From NCBI RefSeq assembly GCF_044793635.1, contig NZ_CP084992.1, positions 1,798,001 through 1,862,000 of the forward strand: a stretch of DNA of 64,000 nt, read 5' to 3'. The position numbers and the translations under genes were made by a program. This document shows, in pieces, positions 16,147 through 24,964 of this stretch; position 1 is the first letter of the stretch; the number at the start of each line of letters is the position of its first letter. Below the pieces are notes generated by a model. The model did not search any database. It was not told the origin of the DNA and was given only the letters and a program-made list of their open reading frames with translations. Origin of the DNA: Virgibacillus_F necropolis_A. GTDB taxonomy: Bacteria > Bacillota > Bacilli > Bacillales > Amphibacillaceae.

Positions 16147-16509
16147 ATACTTCGAGACTGCATAACCGAGCAGAATCCAACCTGCTAGGAAAGCTACTCC
16201 ACCAACTGGCGTTATCATCGCGAATGTTTTAATTCCAGTTGTTGAATAAATGTACAGGCTTCCTGAAAATAATAAAATTCCTATAAAAAACAACCACCCT
16301 GCCCAAAGCATTCCTCCACTTTGGAATTTCAATAGTAATAACCCAGTTACAAAAAGTGCCATTGTATGGAACATTTGATAGGTTACAGCTTTCTCCCATG
16401 TTGCTATCGCTTTTTCTGATATTTTACCTTCTAAGCCATGAGCACCAAATGCTCCTAGCGCTACTGCTATAAACCCGTTTATTACACCGAGAATTAGAAA
16501 TAATTTCAT
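16141..16509 (-). CDS. ywdK: DUF423 family membrane protein (YwdK)
   Basis: A 122-residue protein with four predicted transmembrane helices of the widespread DUF423 family. The family signature GAFGAHGL is near residue 20 and the conserved QMFHTMAL near residue 45. The function is unknown. Two adjacent ATGs follow GAGGTG; the second (16509) has the better spacing. It is upstream-linked to ywdI (19-bp gap) and lies in the same place relative to gerQ as in B. subtilis. Confidence 0.88.
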   Translation of the reverse strand: MKLFLILGVINGFIAVALGAFGAHGLEGKISEKAIATWEKAVTYQMFHTMALFVTGLLLLKFQSGGMLWAGWLFFIGILLFSGSLYIYSTTGIKTFAMITPVGGVAFLAGWILLGYAVSKYL

Positions 16510-16530
16510 CATTACACCTCTTTTATCTTA

Positions 16531-16830
16531 TTAAAAGTCTAAAATAGACTTCCCATTTGCGTCGTCTTTTTCCACTTCTGATTCCTGTTTACTATTAGTT
16601 TTCACAGAGCTACTACTACCAAGCATTGCCTTCATTTCTTCACTGGAAATATCCATTGAATTTGTAGACTTTTTCACTAGCTCATCTTGTTCTCCGTCTA
16701 TCAGTAGATCACTTAAAAGTCGTACATTTTCAATATGCTTTACCATTTGGCGTTGATTGTTTTGATATGATTGAGCCTGTTGTAACTCATGCATCATTTT
16801 TTTTAGTATCGTTTCATTCGGAATCGCCAT
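16531..16830 (-). CDS. ywdI: YwdI-like DUF5327 family protein
   Basis: A 99-residue soluble, mostly helical protein. The N-terminal half is a helix rich in Gln and charged residues; the C-terminus is a Ser/Lys/Glu-rich disordered tail ending GKSILDF. It corresponds to B. subtilis YwdI by position and pattern. Its function is unknown. The ATG at 16830 is preferred to the GTG nine bases upstream because GGGAGTG has the right spacing. First gene of a ywdI-ywdK unit. Confidence 0.75.
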   Translation of the reverse strand: MAIPNETILKKMMHELQQAQSYQNNQRQMVKHIENVRLLSDLLIDGEQDELVKKSTNSMDISSEEMKAMLGSSSSVKTNSKQESEVEKDDANGKSILDF

Positions 16831-16892
16831 CTTAACCACTCCCTTACATAAATTCCATGTCCTAGTATAACATGTGATACGTACATTATTTA

Positions 16893-17282
16893 TTACGAAA
16901 GGCTGTTTTCGTAAAGATTATTGCTTTTGAGAAAATAGATATAAACTACAACATAACTGCTGGTTGATTTCCGCTGCGGGGTCTTCAGACTCGTGCTGTT
17001 CCCGTAGGAGTCAACGGTCCGCAGCGAAAATCAACTGCCATAATAATGAAAGGGGCTATATAGTACTGCTTCCAGACACTAGGTTAGCGAAGGAAAAACA
17101 CGTAGACTCCTGCGGGAAAGCGAAGTGATGAGACCCCGCAGTGAGCGTTCTTTGCGATCGAGGAGGCTCAGCGCAAGCCCGCGGAAAGCGTAGTGTATTT
17201 CCGAAGCGGTATGCTATGACACATTTCATATCAACTATGAAGATGAAAATGCAACAATTCGTATAAAAAGAGCCTTACGATA
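16893..17282. mobile_element. MITE copy A, 374 bp, with 8-bp target duplication
   Basis: The element spans 16901-17274. It starts GGCTGTTTTCGTAAAG and ends in an inverted relative (GCAACAATTCGT...AGAGCC). The flanks TTACGAAA (16893-16900) and TTACGATA (17275-17282) are a 7/8 target duplication. Inside are two GC-rich modules built on ACTCC(T)G(C/T)GGGA and GACCCCGCAG. There is no transposase. The GGCT ends and 8-bp AT-rich duplication fit ISL3-family elements, so this is probably mobilised by such a transposase. Confidence 0.8.
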
Positions 17283-17291
17283 AAATGAAAT

Positions 17292-17432
17292 GTTAGAAAA
17301 AAATCGGCATTCGCCTCGATTCTAACAAAATTTTTCTTAGCAGTTAAGAAAGAAATCCTTTCTTACTGCATAAGTGCAACTAAGGCTTTCGCCATTAAGG
17401 CTTGGCGATAAGCCAAGTTTTCTTATAATGGC
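17292..17432. ncRNA. Three-stem structured intergenic sequence
   Basis: Three consecutive stem-loops lie here: GTTAGAA...ATCG with CGATTCTAAC (17292-17326), GCAGTTAAGAAAG with CTTTCTTACTGC (17340-17369), and GCCATTAAG plus CTTGGC with GCCAAG and CTTATAATGGC (17391-17432). The pattern resembles a Bacillaceae intergenic repeat. Whether it is transcribed is unknown; strand is not assigned. Confidence 0.45.
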
Positions 17433-17470
17433 ATTTCCTCAAAACATCTATACTTTCCCTAAGTATAAAT

Positions 17471-17500
17471 AAGCCTTGGATAGAGCTCCAAGGCTTTTAT
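17471..17500. terminator. Hairpin terminator downstream of small gene 17519-17656
   Basis: AAGCCTTGGA and TCCAAGGCTT pair around TAGAGC, with T-rich sequence on both outer sides. It is placed to end the minus-strand small gene. Confidence 0.75.
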
Positions 17501-17518
17501 CATTTGATTATCCAATTT

Positions 17519-17656
17519 TTATGCATTTATTCGATCTTTCAGTTCTTCTAGATAGCGCTCATACACCCATTGCAAAAACTCAATCTCCTGTTTTTGCAAA
17601 TGACGTCCAAGCTTCTCTTCGGTATCCTGTTCTAATACATTCAAAAAGCCCTCCAC
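17519..17656 (-). CDS. Small hypothetical helical protein (45 aa)
   Basis: A short frame with a GTG start at 17654-17656 preceded by AGGGGGAATTATAGC. The predicted product is acidic-basic and fully helical (LEQDTEEKLGRHLQKQEIEF, LQWVYERYLEELKDR), like small Bacillaceae proteins often missed in annotation. A hairpin terminator lies 19 bp after the stop. No function is recognised. Support comes from the ribosome site, the amphipathic pattern and the terminator. Confidence 0.6.
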   Translation of the reverse strand: MEGFLNVLEQDTEEKLGRHLQKQEIEFLQWVYERYLEELKDRINA

Positions 17657-17789
17657 GCTATAATTCCCCCTAATAAACCGTTAAAAAAGTATCATCTTTT
17701 CTAATTGTACATGGAAACTAAAAAGGAATCAATATAAAAATTAATAATTTGCTAAATATACAGAAAACAATCAAAATCGACATAATTCA

Positions 17790-19364
17790 TTAGCTTGTAT
17801 GGGAATAATTCATCACTTTATATGCTTTATTTAGTCGATCTTTATAGGCAATATGTTCCCGTGTGAATTTCGTTGGACTATCAATACCTGCAACTGCCGC
17901 CATATCAAATACTCCTTCACGTAAAGCTATCAGGTAATTACAAACGCGATATTTTTTCTCTTCGATGCTTAATGCTTTTTGCAAATCAGGATCTGTAGTT
18001 GCAACACCCACTGGACAATTATTTGTGTGGCAAACCTGTGCCATGATACAGCCAACAGATAACATAAATCCTCGTGCAATGTTAATCATATCTGCCCCCA
18101 GAGAAAGTGCCATCGCAATTTTATCTGGAGTTATTAATTGACCTGACGCTATAATTTTTGTGCGATCACGCAACCCATATTTTTTTAGTAAATCATCAAG
18201 TAAAGGTAATGCTGCATATGTAGGTAACCCAACTGATTCTGCTAATTCATAATAGGTTGCACCGGAACCACCATTACCACCATCAACTGTTATGAAATCT
18301 GGTACAATATCTAGTTCCTTCATCGCTTTTACATAGGTTTCCACTTGCGCTTCGTCACCAACAACAATTTTAGTTCCAACAGGTTTCCCACCGATATCAC
18401 GCATTTTATCAACAAACTCTAGTAATCCTTCTGCATTATTAAATTCATGGAAACGGTTTGGACTGTTAATTGTTTTCCAAGGTTCGACATTACGAATTTC
18501 GGCAATTTCTTCCGTTACCTTCTTACCTTCTACATGTCCTCCTCGTTGTTTTGCCCCTTGAGCAAGCTTGAGTTCAAATGCTTTTATTTGATCGATATCG
18601 CTTTTCTTTTTAAAAAGTTCCCACGAAAACTCGCCATCTGTTGTACGAACGCCAAATAAACCGGCACTGATTTGCATGATAAGATCGACATCACCTTTTT
18701 GATGGTAAGGAGAAATGCTTCCCTCACCTGTATTCATCCACGTACCACCAGCCATACCGAGCCCTTTCGAAAGAGCCGTTATCGCGTTATCCCCTAGTGA
18801 ACCAAAACTCATTGCGGATTGGCCAATAAATCCTTTAACTTTAAAAGGACTCCGAACAGTATCCTTACCAAGAACGATCGCATCATCATCCGTTAAATAA
18901 AATGGATCCAGTGTGTCTTCGTCATGGTGTTCTTTTCTATTAAATAGTTTTTCATTATCGATTTGATATAACCTAGTCCTGATCTTCGGTTCCTGATCTA
19001 TCTTCATTTCCTCCCGTTGACTAGGAAACAAGTTGTTTACAATATAAAAACCCTCTTCATTAAAATCACGTTCTGAACCATACCCTATCATTCTATTATT
19101 ATATTTTGCTGCTTTGTATACGAATTCGAATTCTCTACGATTGAAAGGTTTTCCTTCATTATCATTGTTGAAAAGATATTGTCGTAGCTCCGGACCTATT
19201 TTTTCTGTAAAATACCGGATCTTCCCTAATACAGGATAGTTCCTAAGAATAGAGTGCTCCTGTTGTTTTGTATCAAGGGCGTACACGCGCATGAAAATAA
19301 ACAATGGTACAAGAACAATCAATGCTACAATTACAATTAACGCGATCAATAAACCTGTTGTCAT
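17790..19364 (-). CDS. yerD: FMN-binding glutamate-synthase-like protein (YerD type)
   Basis: A 524-residue protein with one N-terminal membrane anchor (residues ~4-28) followed by the FMN-binding TIM barrel of glutamate synthase large subunits (VDGGNGGSGATYYE, GADMINIARGFM). The cysteine cluster CIMAQVCHTNNCPVG corresponds to the [3Fe-4S] site region. It lacks the glutaminase domain, so it cannot be a complete glutamate synthase; the B. subtilis homologue is YerD. The physiological reaction is unknown. It starts 30 bp after the oxidase subunit III gene on the same strand and may share its transcript. Confidence 0.85.
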   Translation of the reverse strand: MTTGLLIALIVIVALIVLVPLFIFMRVYALDTKQQEHSILRNYPVLGKIRYFTEKIGPELRQYLFNNDNEGKPFNRREFEFVYKAAKYNNRMIGYGSERDFNEEGFYIVNNLFPSQREEMKIDQEPKIRTRLYQIDNEKLFNRKEHHDEDTLDPFYLTDDDAIVLGKDTVRSPFKVKGFIGQSAMSFGSLGDNAITALSKGLGMAGGTWMNTGEGSISPYHQKGDVDLIMQISAGLFGVRTTDGEFSWELFKKKSDIDQIKAFELKLAQGAKQRGGHVEGKKVTEEIAEIRNVEPWKTINSPNRFHEFNNAEGLLEFVDKMRDIGGKPVGTKIVVGDEAQVETYVKAMKELDIVPDFITVDGGNGGSGATYYELAESVGLPTYAALPLLDDLLKKYGLRDRTKIIASGQLITPDKIAMALSLGADMINIARGFMLSVGCIMAQVCHTNNCPVGVATTDPDLQKALSIEEKKYRVCNYLIALREGVFDMAAVAGIDSPTKFTREHIAYKDRLNKAYKVMNYSHTS

Positions 19365-19394
19365 CTAATTTCTCCCCTTTTTTTATCTTTTTTT

Positions 19395-19970
19395 CTAAAT
19401 AACATATGGTAGATAAACGATTATGATAATAAATACCCAGATGACATCCACAAAGTGCCAGTAATACTGAAAGATGCGTTGCTTTTCAATATATAAACCA
19501 TAAGGCATATTCATTCTTCTATATTGTATAAGAAGGAGAACCATCCAACAAGCGCCGAACGTTACGTGTGCTGCGTGAAGGCCTACAAGCACATAAAATG
19601 ATGACATAAATACGTTTGCTGTTAAACCATTGCCCTCCATAGTATATTTATAGAATTCATGGATTTCTAGACCTAAAAAAGTTAGACCGAACAACAAAGT
19701 TAGGACGAGGCCAGTCACAATTTTTATTCCCTGACGCTTATCTAATCCTATTTCAGCGATCAATAATGTGCCACTGCTAGAAAGCAAAAAGACGGATGAT
19801 AACACAAGACTTTTCACTTCAAACAATTCATTGGGCTTCGGATAAGTTGGAGGTGGCGTAAATATCAAATATGTCGCAAAGAGTGTTCCAAACATGACAC
19901 TTTCCACAAATAAATAGATAAAAAATCCAAGTCGCTTATCTTTAAATAATGCTTCCTGATAATTATTCAT
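19395..19970 (-). CDS. Heme-copper oxidase subunit III
   Basis: A 191-residue polytopic protein with five hydrophobic segments, of the cytochrome c/quinol oxidase subunit III family. Conserved features include FVESVMFGTLFATY, GLHAAHVTFG and YYWHFVDVIWVFIF-like helices with the Glu and His of this subunit. The ATG at 19970 follows GGGAGGAGG and overlaps the last 8 bp of subunit I, indicating coupling. Subunit III stabilises proton pumping. It is the third gene of a II-I-III operon. Confidence 0.92.
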   Translation of the reverse strand: MNNYQEALFKDKRLGFFIYLFVESVMFGTLFATYLIFTPPPTYPKPNELFEVKSLVLSSVFLLSSSGTLLIAEIGLDKRQGIKIVTGLVLTLLFGLTFLGLEIHEFYKYTMEGNGLTANVFMSSFYVLVGLHAAHVTFGACWMVLLLIQYRRMNMPYGLYIEKQRIFQYYWHFVDVIWVFIIIIVYLPYVI

Positions 19971-21885
19971 TGGATTCAGCCTCCTCCCGGTAATCCTTTT
20001 TACGTTCATCAGTTACTGAGCGAATGATGAATAATACAAATGTACTTAAGCCTCCAAGAACCGCCATCCAATACCATGAATAAATCATACCAATACTCAT
20101 GATCGACAAGGAGACAGCTATTAATAATGGCTTAATCGTTTCCACAGCTATCGGAGCTGGCCGATTATTTGTCGTAGTCTCTAAATTTCGTCCTTCAACC
20201 TTTGCATACCAATAAGGATCCATCTCTTTAACTATTGGCATCGGTTCAAAGGTATGTTCCTGTGATGGTGATTCCACCGTCCATTCAAGTGTACGCCCGT
20301 CCCATGGGTCATTACCGACTTTTTCCCCATATTTATGTGTTTTATAGACATTCCACGCAACAAATAACATACTACTACCCATAATAAAAGCACCAATCGT
20401 ACTTGTTAGATTTAATACGAATAGCGAATCACCATAACTATAAGTGTACACACGGCGCGGCATCCCTTGAAGACCTGTAATATGCATTGGTAAAAAGGTC
20501 ATATGGAAGCCAATTAGAAATAACCAAAAGTGCCATTTTCCAAGCGTCTCATCCAAAACCTTTCCAGTAAATTTAGGATACCAATAATATAATCCTGCAA
20601 AAATACCTAAGATTGTTGATCCAATAATCGTGTAATGGAAATGGGCCACAACAAAATGGGTATCATGATACTGGAAGTTAGCGGCAGCGACAGACAGCAT
20701 TACTCCTGTCACACCACCCATTACAAATGTTGGGATGAATCCAAGCGAAAACAACATTGGAGTTGTCATTCGAATTACTCCTCCGCGCATCGTAAACAAC
20801 CAGTTAAATATTTTGATTCCGGTTGGAACTGCAATCAGCATGGTGGTGATCGCAAAGAACGTATTTGCCATCGGGCCAAGTCCTACGGTAAACATGTGGT
20901 GTGCCCAAACCATAAATCCCAGAAACCCAATTAACGCCAATGAGAGCACCATTGCTGGATATCCGAATATACTTTTTTTCGAGAAAGTCGAGATGATATC
21001 TGAAAAGATACCAAACGCAGGTAATGCCAGAATATATACCTCCGGATGCCCAAATATCCAAAATAGATGCTGCCAAAATACTGGATTACCAACCTCCCCA
21101 GAAAAGAAGCCAGTGCCAAACATACGATCAAACATTAGCAAGTATAATCCCATTGATAGAACGGGGAACGCAACCAAAATTAAAAACGATGTAATTAGTG
21201 CAGACCATGGAAAAAGTGGCATTTTGGTCAGCTTCATGCCTGGTGCACGATGCCGAATGATCGTTACTATCATATTGATCGCTGTAAAAATTGTCCCCAG
21301 ACCAGAAACTTGTAAACTAAAAACGTAGTAATCGTTTCCAACATCAGGAGTAAACGTATCAGTCGATAATGGCGCATAGCCGGTCCAACCAGCATTTGGT
21401 GCACTATTAAAGAAAAATGACATGTTAAATAAAATCGCGCCTGCTAAAAAAAGCCAGAAGCTAACTGCGTTCAAAAACGGGAATGCCAAATCACGTGCAC
21501 CTATTTGAAGTGGAACTGCAATGTTCATCAACCCGATTAATAAAGGCATCGCTACAAAAAAGATCATCATGGTACCATGCGTGGTAAATAACTCATTATA
21601 TTTATCTTGTTGGAACACCCAAAATTCGGCGTGGGGCTGCGCCAACTGCAGTCTAATTAACAAGGCATCTACTCCTGCACGCAGAAAGAATAACACACCA
21701 AACAACACGTACAGCGTTCCGATCTTACGATGATTCGTTGTACGCATATAACTCCATATAAGTGGCAGCTTTTGTTTTTTCAAAACGTATATTGTCATAA
21801 AAATTCCTAATATAATGGTAAAAGCCCATGCTGCCACAACATCTGAAGGGATAAACATGGTATCTCCGAAAAATGGTATCGTCAT
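19963..21885 (-). CDS. Heme-copper oxidase subunit I
   Basis: A 640-residue catalytic subunit with 12 or more membrane helices that reduces oxygen to water and pumps protons. The family signature is seen in WIFGHPEVYILALP (CuB ligand His and cross-linked Tyr), HDTHFVVAHFHYTIIG (heme and CuB His ligands) and MVWAHHMFTVG (paired CuB His). The length and the hydrophobic C-terminal extension fit A-type enzymes of Bacillus. It lies 35 bp after subunit II with a GAGGGTG ribosome site. The intact CuA site in its partner indicates use of cytochrome c rather than quinol. Confidence 0.94.
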   Translation of the reverse strand: MTIPFFGDTMFIPSDVVAAWAFTIILGIFMTIYVLKKQKLPLIWSYMRTTNHRKIGTLYVLFGVLFFLRAGVDALLIRLQLAQPHAEFWVFQQDKYNELFTTHGTMMIFFVAMPLLIGLMNIAVPLQIGARDLAFPFLNAVSFWLFLAGAILFNMSFFFNSAPNAGWTGYAPLSTDTFTPDVGNDYYVFSLQVSGLGTIFTAINMIVTIIRHRAPGMKLTKMPLFPWSALITSFLILVAFPVLSMGLYLLMFDRMFGTGFFSGEVGNPVFWQHLFWIFGHPEVYILALPAFGIFSDIISTFSKKSIFGYPAMVLSLALIGFLGFMVWAHHMFTVGLGPMANTFFAITTMLIAVPTGIKIFNWLFTMRGGVIRMTTPMLFSLGFIPTFVMGGVTGVMLSVAAANFQYHDTHFVVAHFHYTIIGSTILGIFAGLYYWYPKFTGKVLDETLGKWHFWLFLIGFHMTFLPMHITGLQGMPRRVYTYSYGDSLFVLNLTSTIGAFIMGSSMLFVAWNVYKTHKYGEKVGNDPWDGRTLEWTVESPSQEHTFEPMPIVKEMDPYWYAKVEGRNLETTTNNRPAPIAVETIKPLLIAVSLSIMSIGMIYSWYWMAVLGGLSTFVLFIIRSVTDERKKDYREEAESNE

Positions 21886-21920
21886 TAATTACACCCTCTA
21901 CCTATAAGATTCGATTTGGT

Positions 21921-22610
21921 TTATTTTCCCAACCATTCCTCATAGTCTGCGATTGACACGACTTCAGTTGTAAACTGCATTTTGGTGTGCTGGACCCCAC
22001 AGAACTCTGCGCATTGCCCTTCATAAGTACCTTCTTCAGGATTAACAATTTTGTATATCAATTCTTTACCAGGTAACACATCAGTTTTACCTGCGAGCTT
22101 CGGAATCCAAAATGAGTGAATAACATCCTTAGACTTCAAATGGAAAACAATAGTATTATTAGCAGGAATGATCAGTTTGTTTGTCGTTTCTTTTCCATTT
22201 TCATAACTGAAAGTCCAAAAATACTGCTGTCCCGTCACATTAACATGTACCGCCGATTGTTCAGTTTCCTCAGAAGACGAAAGGATAGGTGATTGATTAT
22301 ATGTAATGGCTACAGTCGGCACTGCAAGAACTGCCAGTAATAAAACAGCTAATGTAGTCCAAGTAATTTCAAGCTTTTTATTTCCTTTCACATCTTTAGG
22401 AAGCGTATCTTTATTCAGACTAGTTTCTCTGTACTTCCACACAAATCTCGCAAACAAAACAAATACAATCAGCAACACAACCATCATGAGACCAAAACTA
22501 AACCAAATCAAAAAAGCCTGGTCTTGTCCTGTTTCACTTTTTGCGTTTAATACGGTTATATCGCAACCTGCCAAAAGTAAAAATAGCGGGATTGTTAGTA
22601 GTTTTTTCAT
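21921..22610 (-). CDS. Cytochrome c oxidase subunit II (CuA), lipoprotein
   Basis: A 229-residue subunit. The lipobox LLAGC near residue 16 predicts lipidation and signal cleavage, followed by two membrane helices and an external cupredoxin domain. The CuA ligands are all present: His in DVIHSFWIP, the C-x3-C pair in QCAEFCGVQH, its His, and the Met of HTKM. Quinol oxidase subunits lack this site, so the complex should accept electrons from cytochrome c. Unlike the caa3-type CtaC, there is no fused heme c domain. First gene of the operon; no subunit IV gene is visible after subunit III. Confidence 0.92.
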   Translation of the reverse strand: MKKLLTIPLFLLLAGCDITVLNAKSETGQDQAFLIWFSFGLMMVVLLIVFVLFARFVWKYRETSLNKDTLPKDVKGNKKLEITWTTLAVLLLAVLAVPTVAITYNQSPILSSSEETEQSAVHVNVTGQQYFWTFSYENGKETTNKLIIPANNTIVFHLKSKDVIHSFWIPKLAGKTDVLPGKELIYKIVNPEEGTYEGQCAEFCGVQHTKMQFTTEVVSIADYEEWLGK

Positions 22611-22737
22611 AGAAACAATCAGCCTCTTTCAAAATGATAGTAATAAACTTATTACCGATAAGCAGTAGTATTAAACATGGCGACTTGTATCCGCCATTCG
22701 AAAATTCCAGATCTAAACCCGACCACTTTAATGCACA

Positions 22738-22776
22738 ACAAAAAAACAAGACTGCCCTTTACTAATAGGACAGTCT
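22738..22776 (-). terminator. Terminator of the UbiB/phasin unit
   Basis: AAGACTG(T)CCT and AGG(G)CAGTCTT arms are followed on the minus strand by seven T residues. It lies 7 bp after the phasin-like gene and isolates it from the oxidase operon. Confidence 0.88.
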
Positions 22777-22782
22777 TGCATC

Positions 22783-23091
22783 TTATTCTTCCAGCTTTAA
22801 TTTCGATTCTAACTCTGTAATTCTCGCTCGTAATTCATTGACGTCTTCCTTCGTGGCTATACCTAAATCATTCGCCATTGCCTGCGTTTGTTCATATTGT
22901 TTTGTACTCCACTCATCTTTCGTTGTTTGGCCTTTATCGAGGAAGTTTTGCATAACGGTTCTAGCTTGATCACGTGTTAATTCGTTCTTATCCACTAATT
23001 CCTTAAGCTTATTATCCAGCTTTTCCTTACTGCTAACTGCTGCACCCAAGCCTAATAAAAAACCTTTTTTCAAAAAATCACTCATCATCAT
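22783..23091 (-). CDS. Phasin-like helical protein
   Basis: A 102-residue protein. A short hydrophobic N-terminal part (LKKGFLLGLGAAVSS) is followed by a charged helical region ending in a coiled coil (EDVNELRARITELESKLKLEE). This resembles the polyhydroxyalkanoate granule-associated/phasin family, where the coiled coil mediates oligomers. The first of three ATGs overlaps the stop of the UbiB-like gene by four bases. No polymer synthesis gene is in the window, so a role in storage granules is not implied; support of the UbiB-like kinase at the membrane is an alternative. Confidence 0.7.
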   Translation of the reverse strand: MMMSDFLKKGFLLGLGAAVSSKEKLDNKLKELVDKNELTRDQARTVMQNFLDKGQTTKDEWSTKQYEQTQAMANDLGIATKEDVNELRARITELESKLKLEE

Positions 23092-24719
23092 GACCTCCTA
23101 TTTCTTAATCCTATCATTCGGTAATGCTTTATTAAAAGAATAACTAATGTAATCGAAAATACACCAGTTATTAGATACCCAATAATCCCATAGACGTAGA
23201 CACCAGCATACATTCCCCCTGCTATCATGATAAAACTAATTAACTCTACAAATAAATAAAAATGGTGATACAACTGTGTTTGTTGTTTTTCTTTCTCCCA
23301 TTGCCTATTCTTTTCCCCATTTTCCAGCCAACCTAACATAGCCTTCGGAAAGGATAGAATTGGTTTTGCTGCATCTTTAGCAACTTGTTTATAGATGGAA
23401 TCGGTGAAACCTTTCCCGCCAATCCACTGTTTAATTTTAGGTTTTGCCCATTTCTCAATATCTACATCTGGATAAAGACTGATTAATAAACCGAAAACTA
23501 TCGAAATTGCTCTTCCCAAGTAAGCATAATCTGCTGATAGTTGGATTGGTTGATCTTTGATAAATAAACGAATATCGTCCTTTATCGTATCCATTGTATG
23601 TGTGTCCATTTTCGTAAATGATCCATTTTGGTACATGGCAATTGTTTCTTTGATCATTTTCTTAAGCTTACCACGATTAGCGTTCGGTAAGACAAAATTC
23701 ATATCGTCCAGGGTTTGTACCACTTTATCATAATCATCCATAATTAGCCCTTGGATTATCTGTTTAAAATAATGTGTATCCTGTTTCCGCACTTCACCAA
23801 CCATTCCAAAATCAATAATCACAATCGTGCCATCCTGTTGAATCAACAAATTTCCTGCATGCGGATCAGCATGAAAATTACCATCATGTAAAAACTGATC
23901 CAAGTAAACGTCAAATAGTTCTTTAGCCGTTTGCTGAATATTAATGTTGTGTTTATTCATGTAAGAGAGATCGGTTATTTTCGCACCGTACATCCATTCC
24001 ATAACCAGTACCTCTTTTGTACAAAGTTGTTCCATATATTCTGGTATATAAATAGCTGTATTCGATTTATAACGTTCTTTAAAATAGTTACCAAATGCTA
24101 GTTCCTGTTCAAAGTCCAACTCTCGATTCATGACATATATTAACTCACGGTATAATGCATTTAAATCTGCTTTTTTCCCAAAATTGGTTAGAACTTTCAT
24201 CATCCAGAATACAATTTTCATTGCGGTGAAGTCCATATGAAAGATATCACGGACACGATACCGCTGAACCTTTATCGCAACCTCTTTCCCGTTCTTTAAC
24301 TTCCCTTTATAAACTTGTCCGATCGAAGCTGCTGCCACAGGCTTATCTTGCACTTCCAATAGATGGTCATATATATCCCCACCCCACTCTTTTTCCATTA
24401 ATGATTTTGCATAAGAAAAAGAAGAAGGAGATACACGGTCTACAAGTCCCGCCAATTCCTGTATAAAAACATCAGGCATAAAGTCTGCACGTGTACTTAA
24501 AAACTGCCCTACTTTTATTAGTACACCACCCAGTTTAACAGCAGTTTTTCGATACTCTCTAGCCTGCTTCTTTAATAGGTTATTCCATTTTTGCCTAGTT
24601 CGATCATCCCAAATACGATGTCTTATATGGAATAAGGAAGCTTGACAAATAAATTTAAATATCATCCAGACAATGACCGAACATCGATATACAACATTGA
24701 ATTTCATTCCGTTTTCCAC
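23088..24719 (-). CDS. ABC1/UbiB-family atypical kinase
   Basis: A ~543-residue protein kinase-like fold of the ABC1/AarF/UbiB family, tied in other organisms to quinone or lipid metabolism. It shows the family-specific KxGQ loop (IKVGQFLSTR), the Ala-rich nucleotide loop (AAASIGQVYKG), the invariant Lys (VAIKVQR), the catalytic loop HADPHAGN and DFG. Two C-terminal membrane helices close the protein. In this menaquinone-using lineage the substrate is unknown. A GTG at 24719 is spaced 8 bp from GAGG; an in-frame GTG at 24728 is possible. It is coupled to the phasin-like gene. Confidence 0.85.
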   Translation of the reverse strand: MENGMKFNVVYRCSVIVWMIFKFICQASLFHIRHRIWDDRTRQKWNNLLKKQAREYRKTAVKLGGVLIKVGQFLSTRADFMPDVFIQELAGLVDRVSPSSFSYAKSLMEKEWGGDIYDHLLEVQDKPVAAASIGQVYKGKLKNGKEVAIKVQRYRVRDIFHMDFTAMKIVFWMMKVLTNFGKKADLNALYRELIYVMNRELDFEQELAFGNYFKERYKSNTAIYIPEYMEQLCTKEVLVMEWMYGAKITDLSYMNKHNINIQQTAKELFDVYLDQFLHDGNFHADPHAGNLLIQQDGTIVIIDFGMVGEVRKQDTHYFKQIIQGLIMDDYDKVVQTLDDMNFVLPNANRGKLKKMIKETIAMYQNGSFTKMDTHTMDTIKDDIRLFIKDQPIQLSADYAYLGRAISIVFGLLISLYPDVDIEKWAKPKIKQWIGGKGFTDSIYKQVAKDAAKPILSFPKAMLGWLENGEKNRQWEKEKQQTQLYHHFYLFVELISFIMIAGGMYAGVYVYGIIGYLITGVFSITLVILLIKHYRMIGLRNRRS

Positions 24720-24964
24720 ATACAACACCTCGCCATACTTTACCCTTAAAGTATATGTATTTAAACAAGGAAAATTCCCTTAAAACATGAACAATGTGAA
24801 CTGTTGTAGGAAAGATTAGACTTTTTGCCTATGATTTTGCGAGATATGTCGAAAGAATAGTCCGAATTAACTATTCATAATTTTTTGAAAATAAACACCT
24901 ATTCGTTTATACTAGTACATATGGCGCGTTTCACAGGAGTTCAAAAAAATTCGGGAGGTTCTTT

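Noticed and set aside
20635..21328. Plus-strand frame of ~197 codons opposite oxidase subunit I
   Set aside because: It is the shadow of a strongly conserved gene on the other strand, with no ribosome site and an implausible composition.
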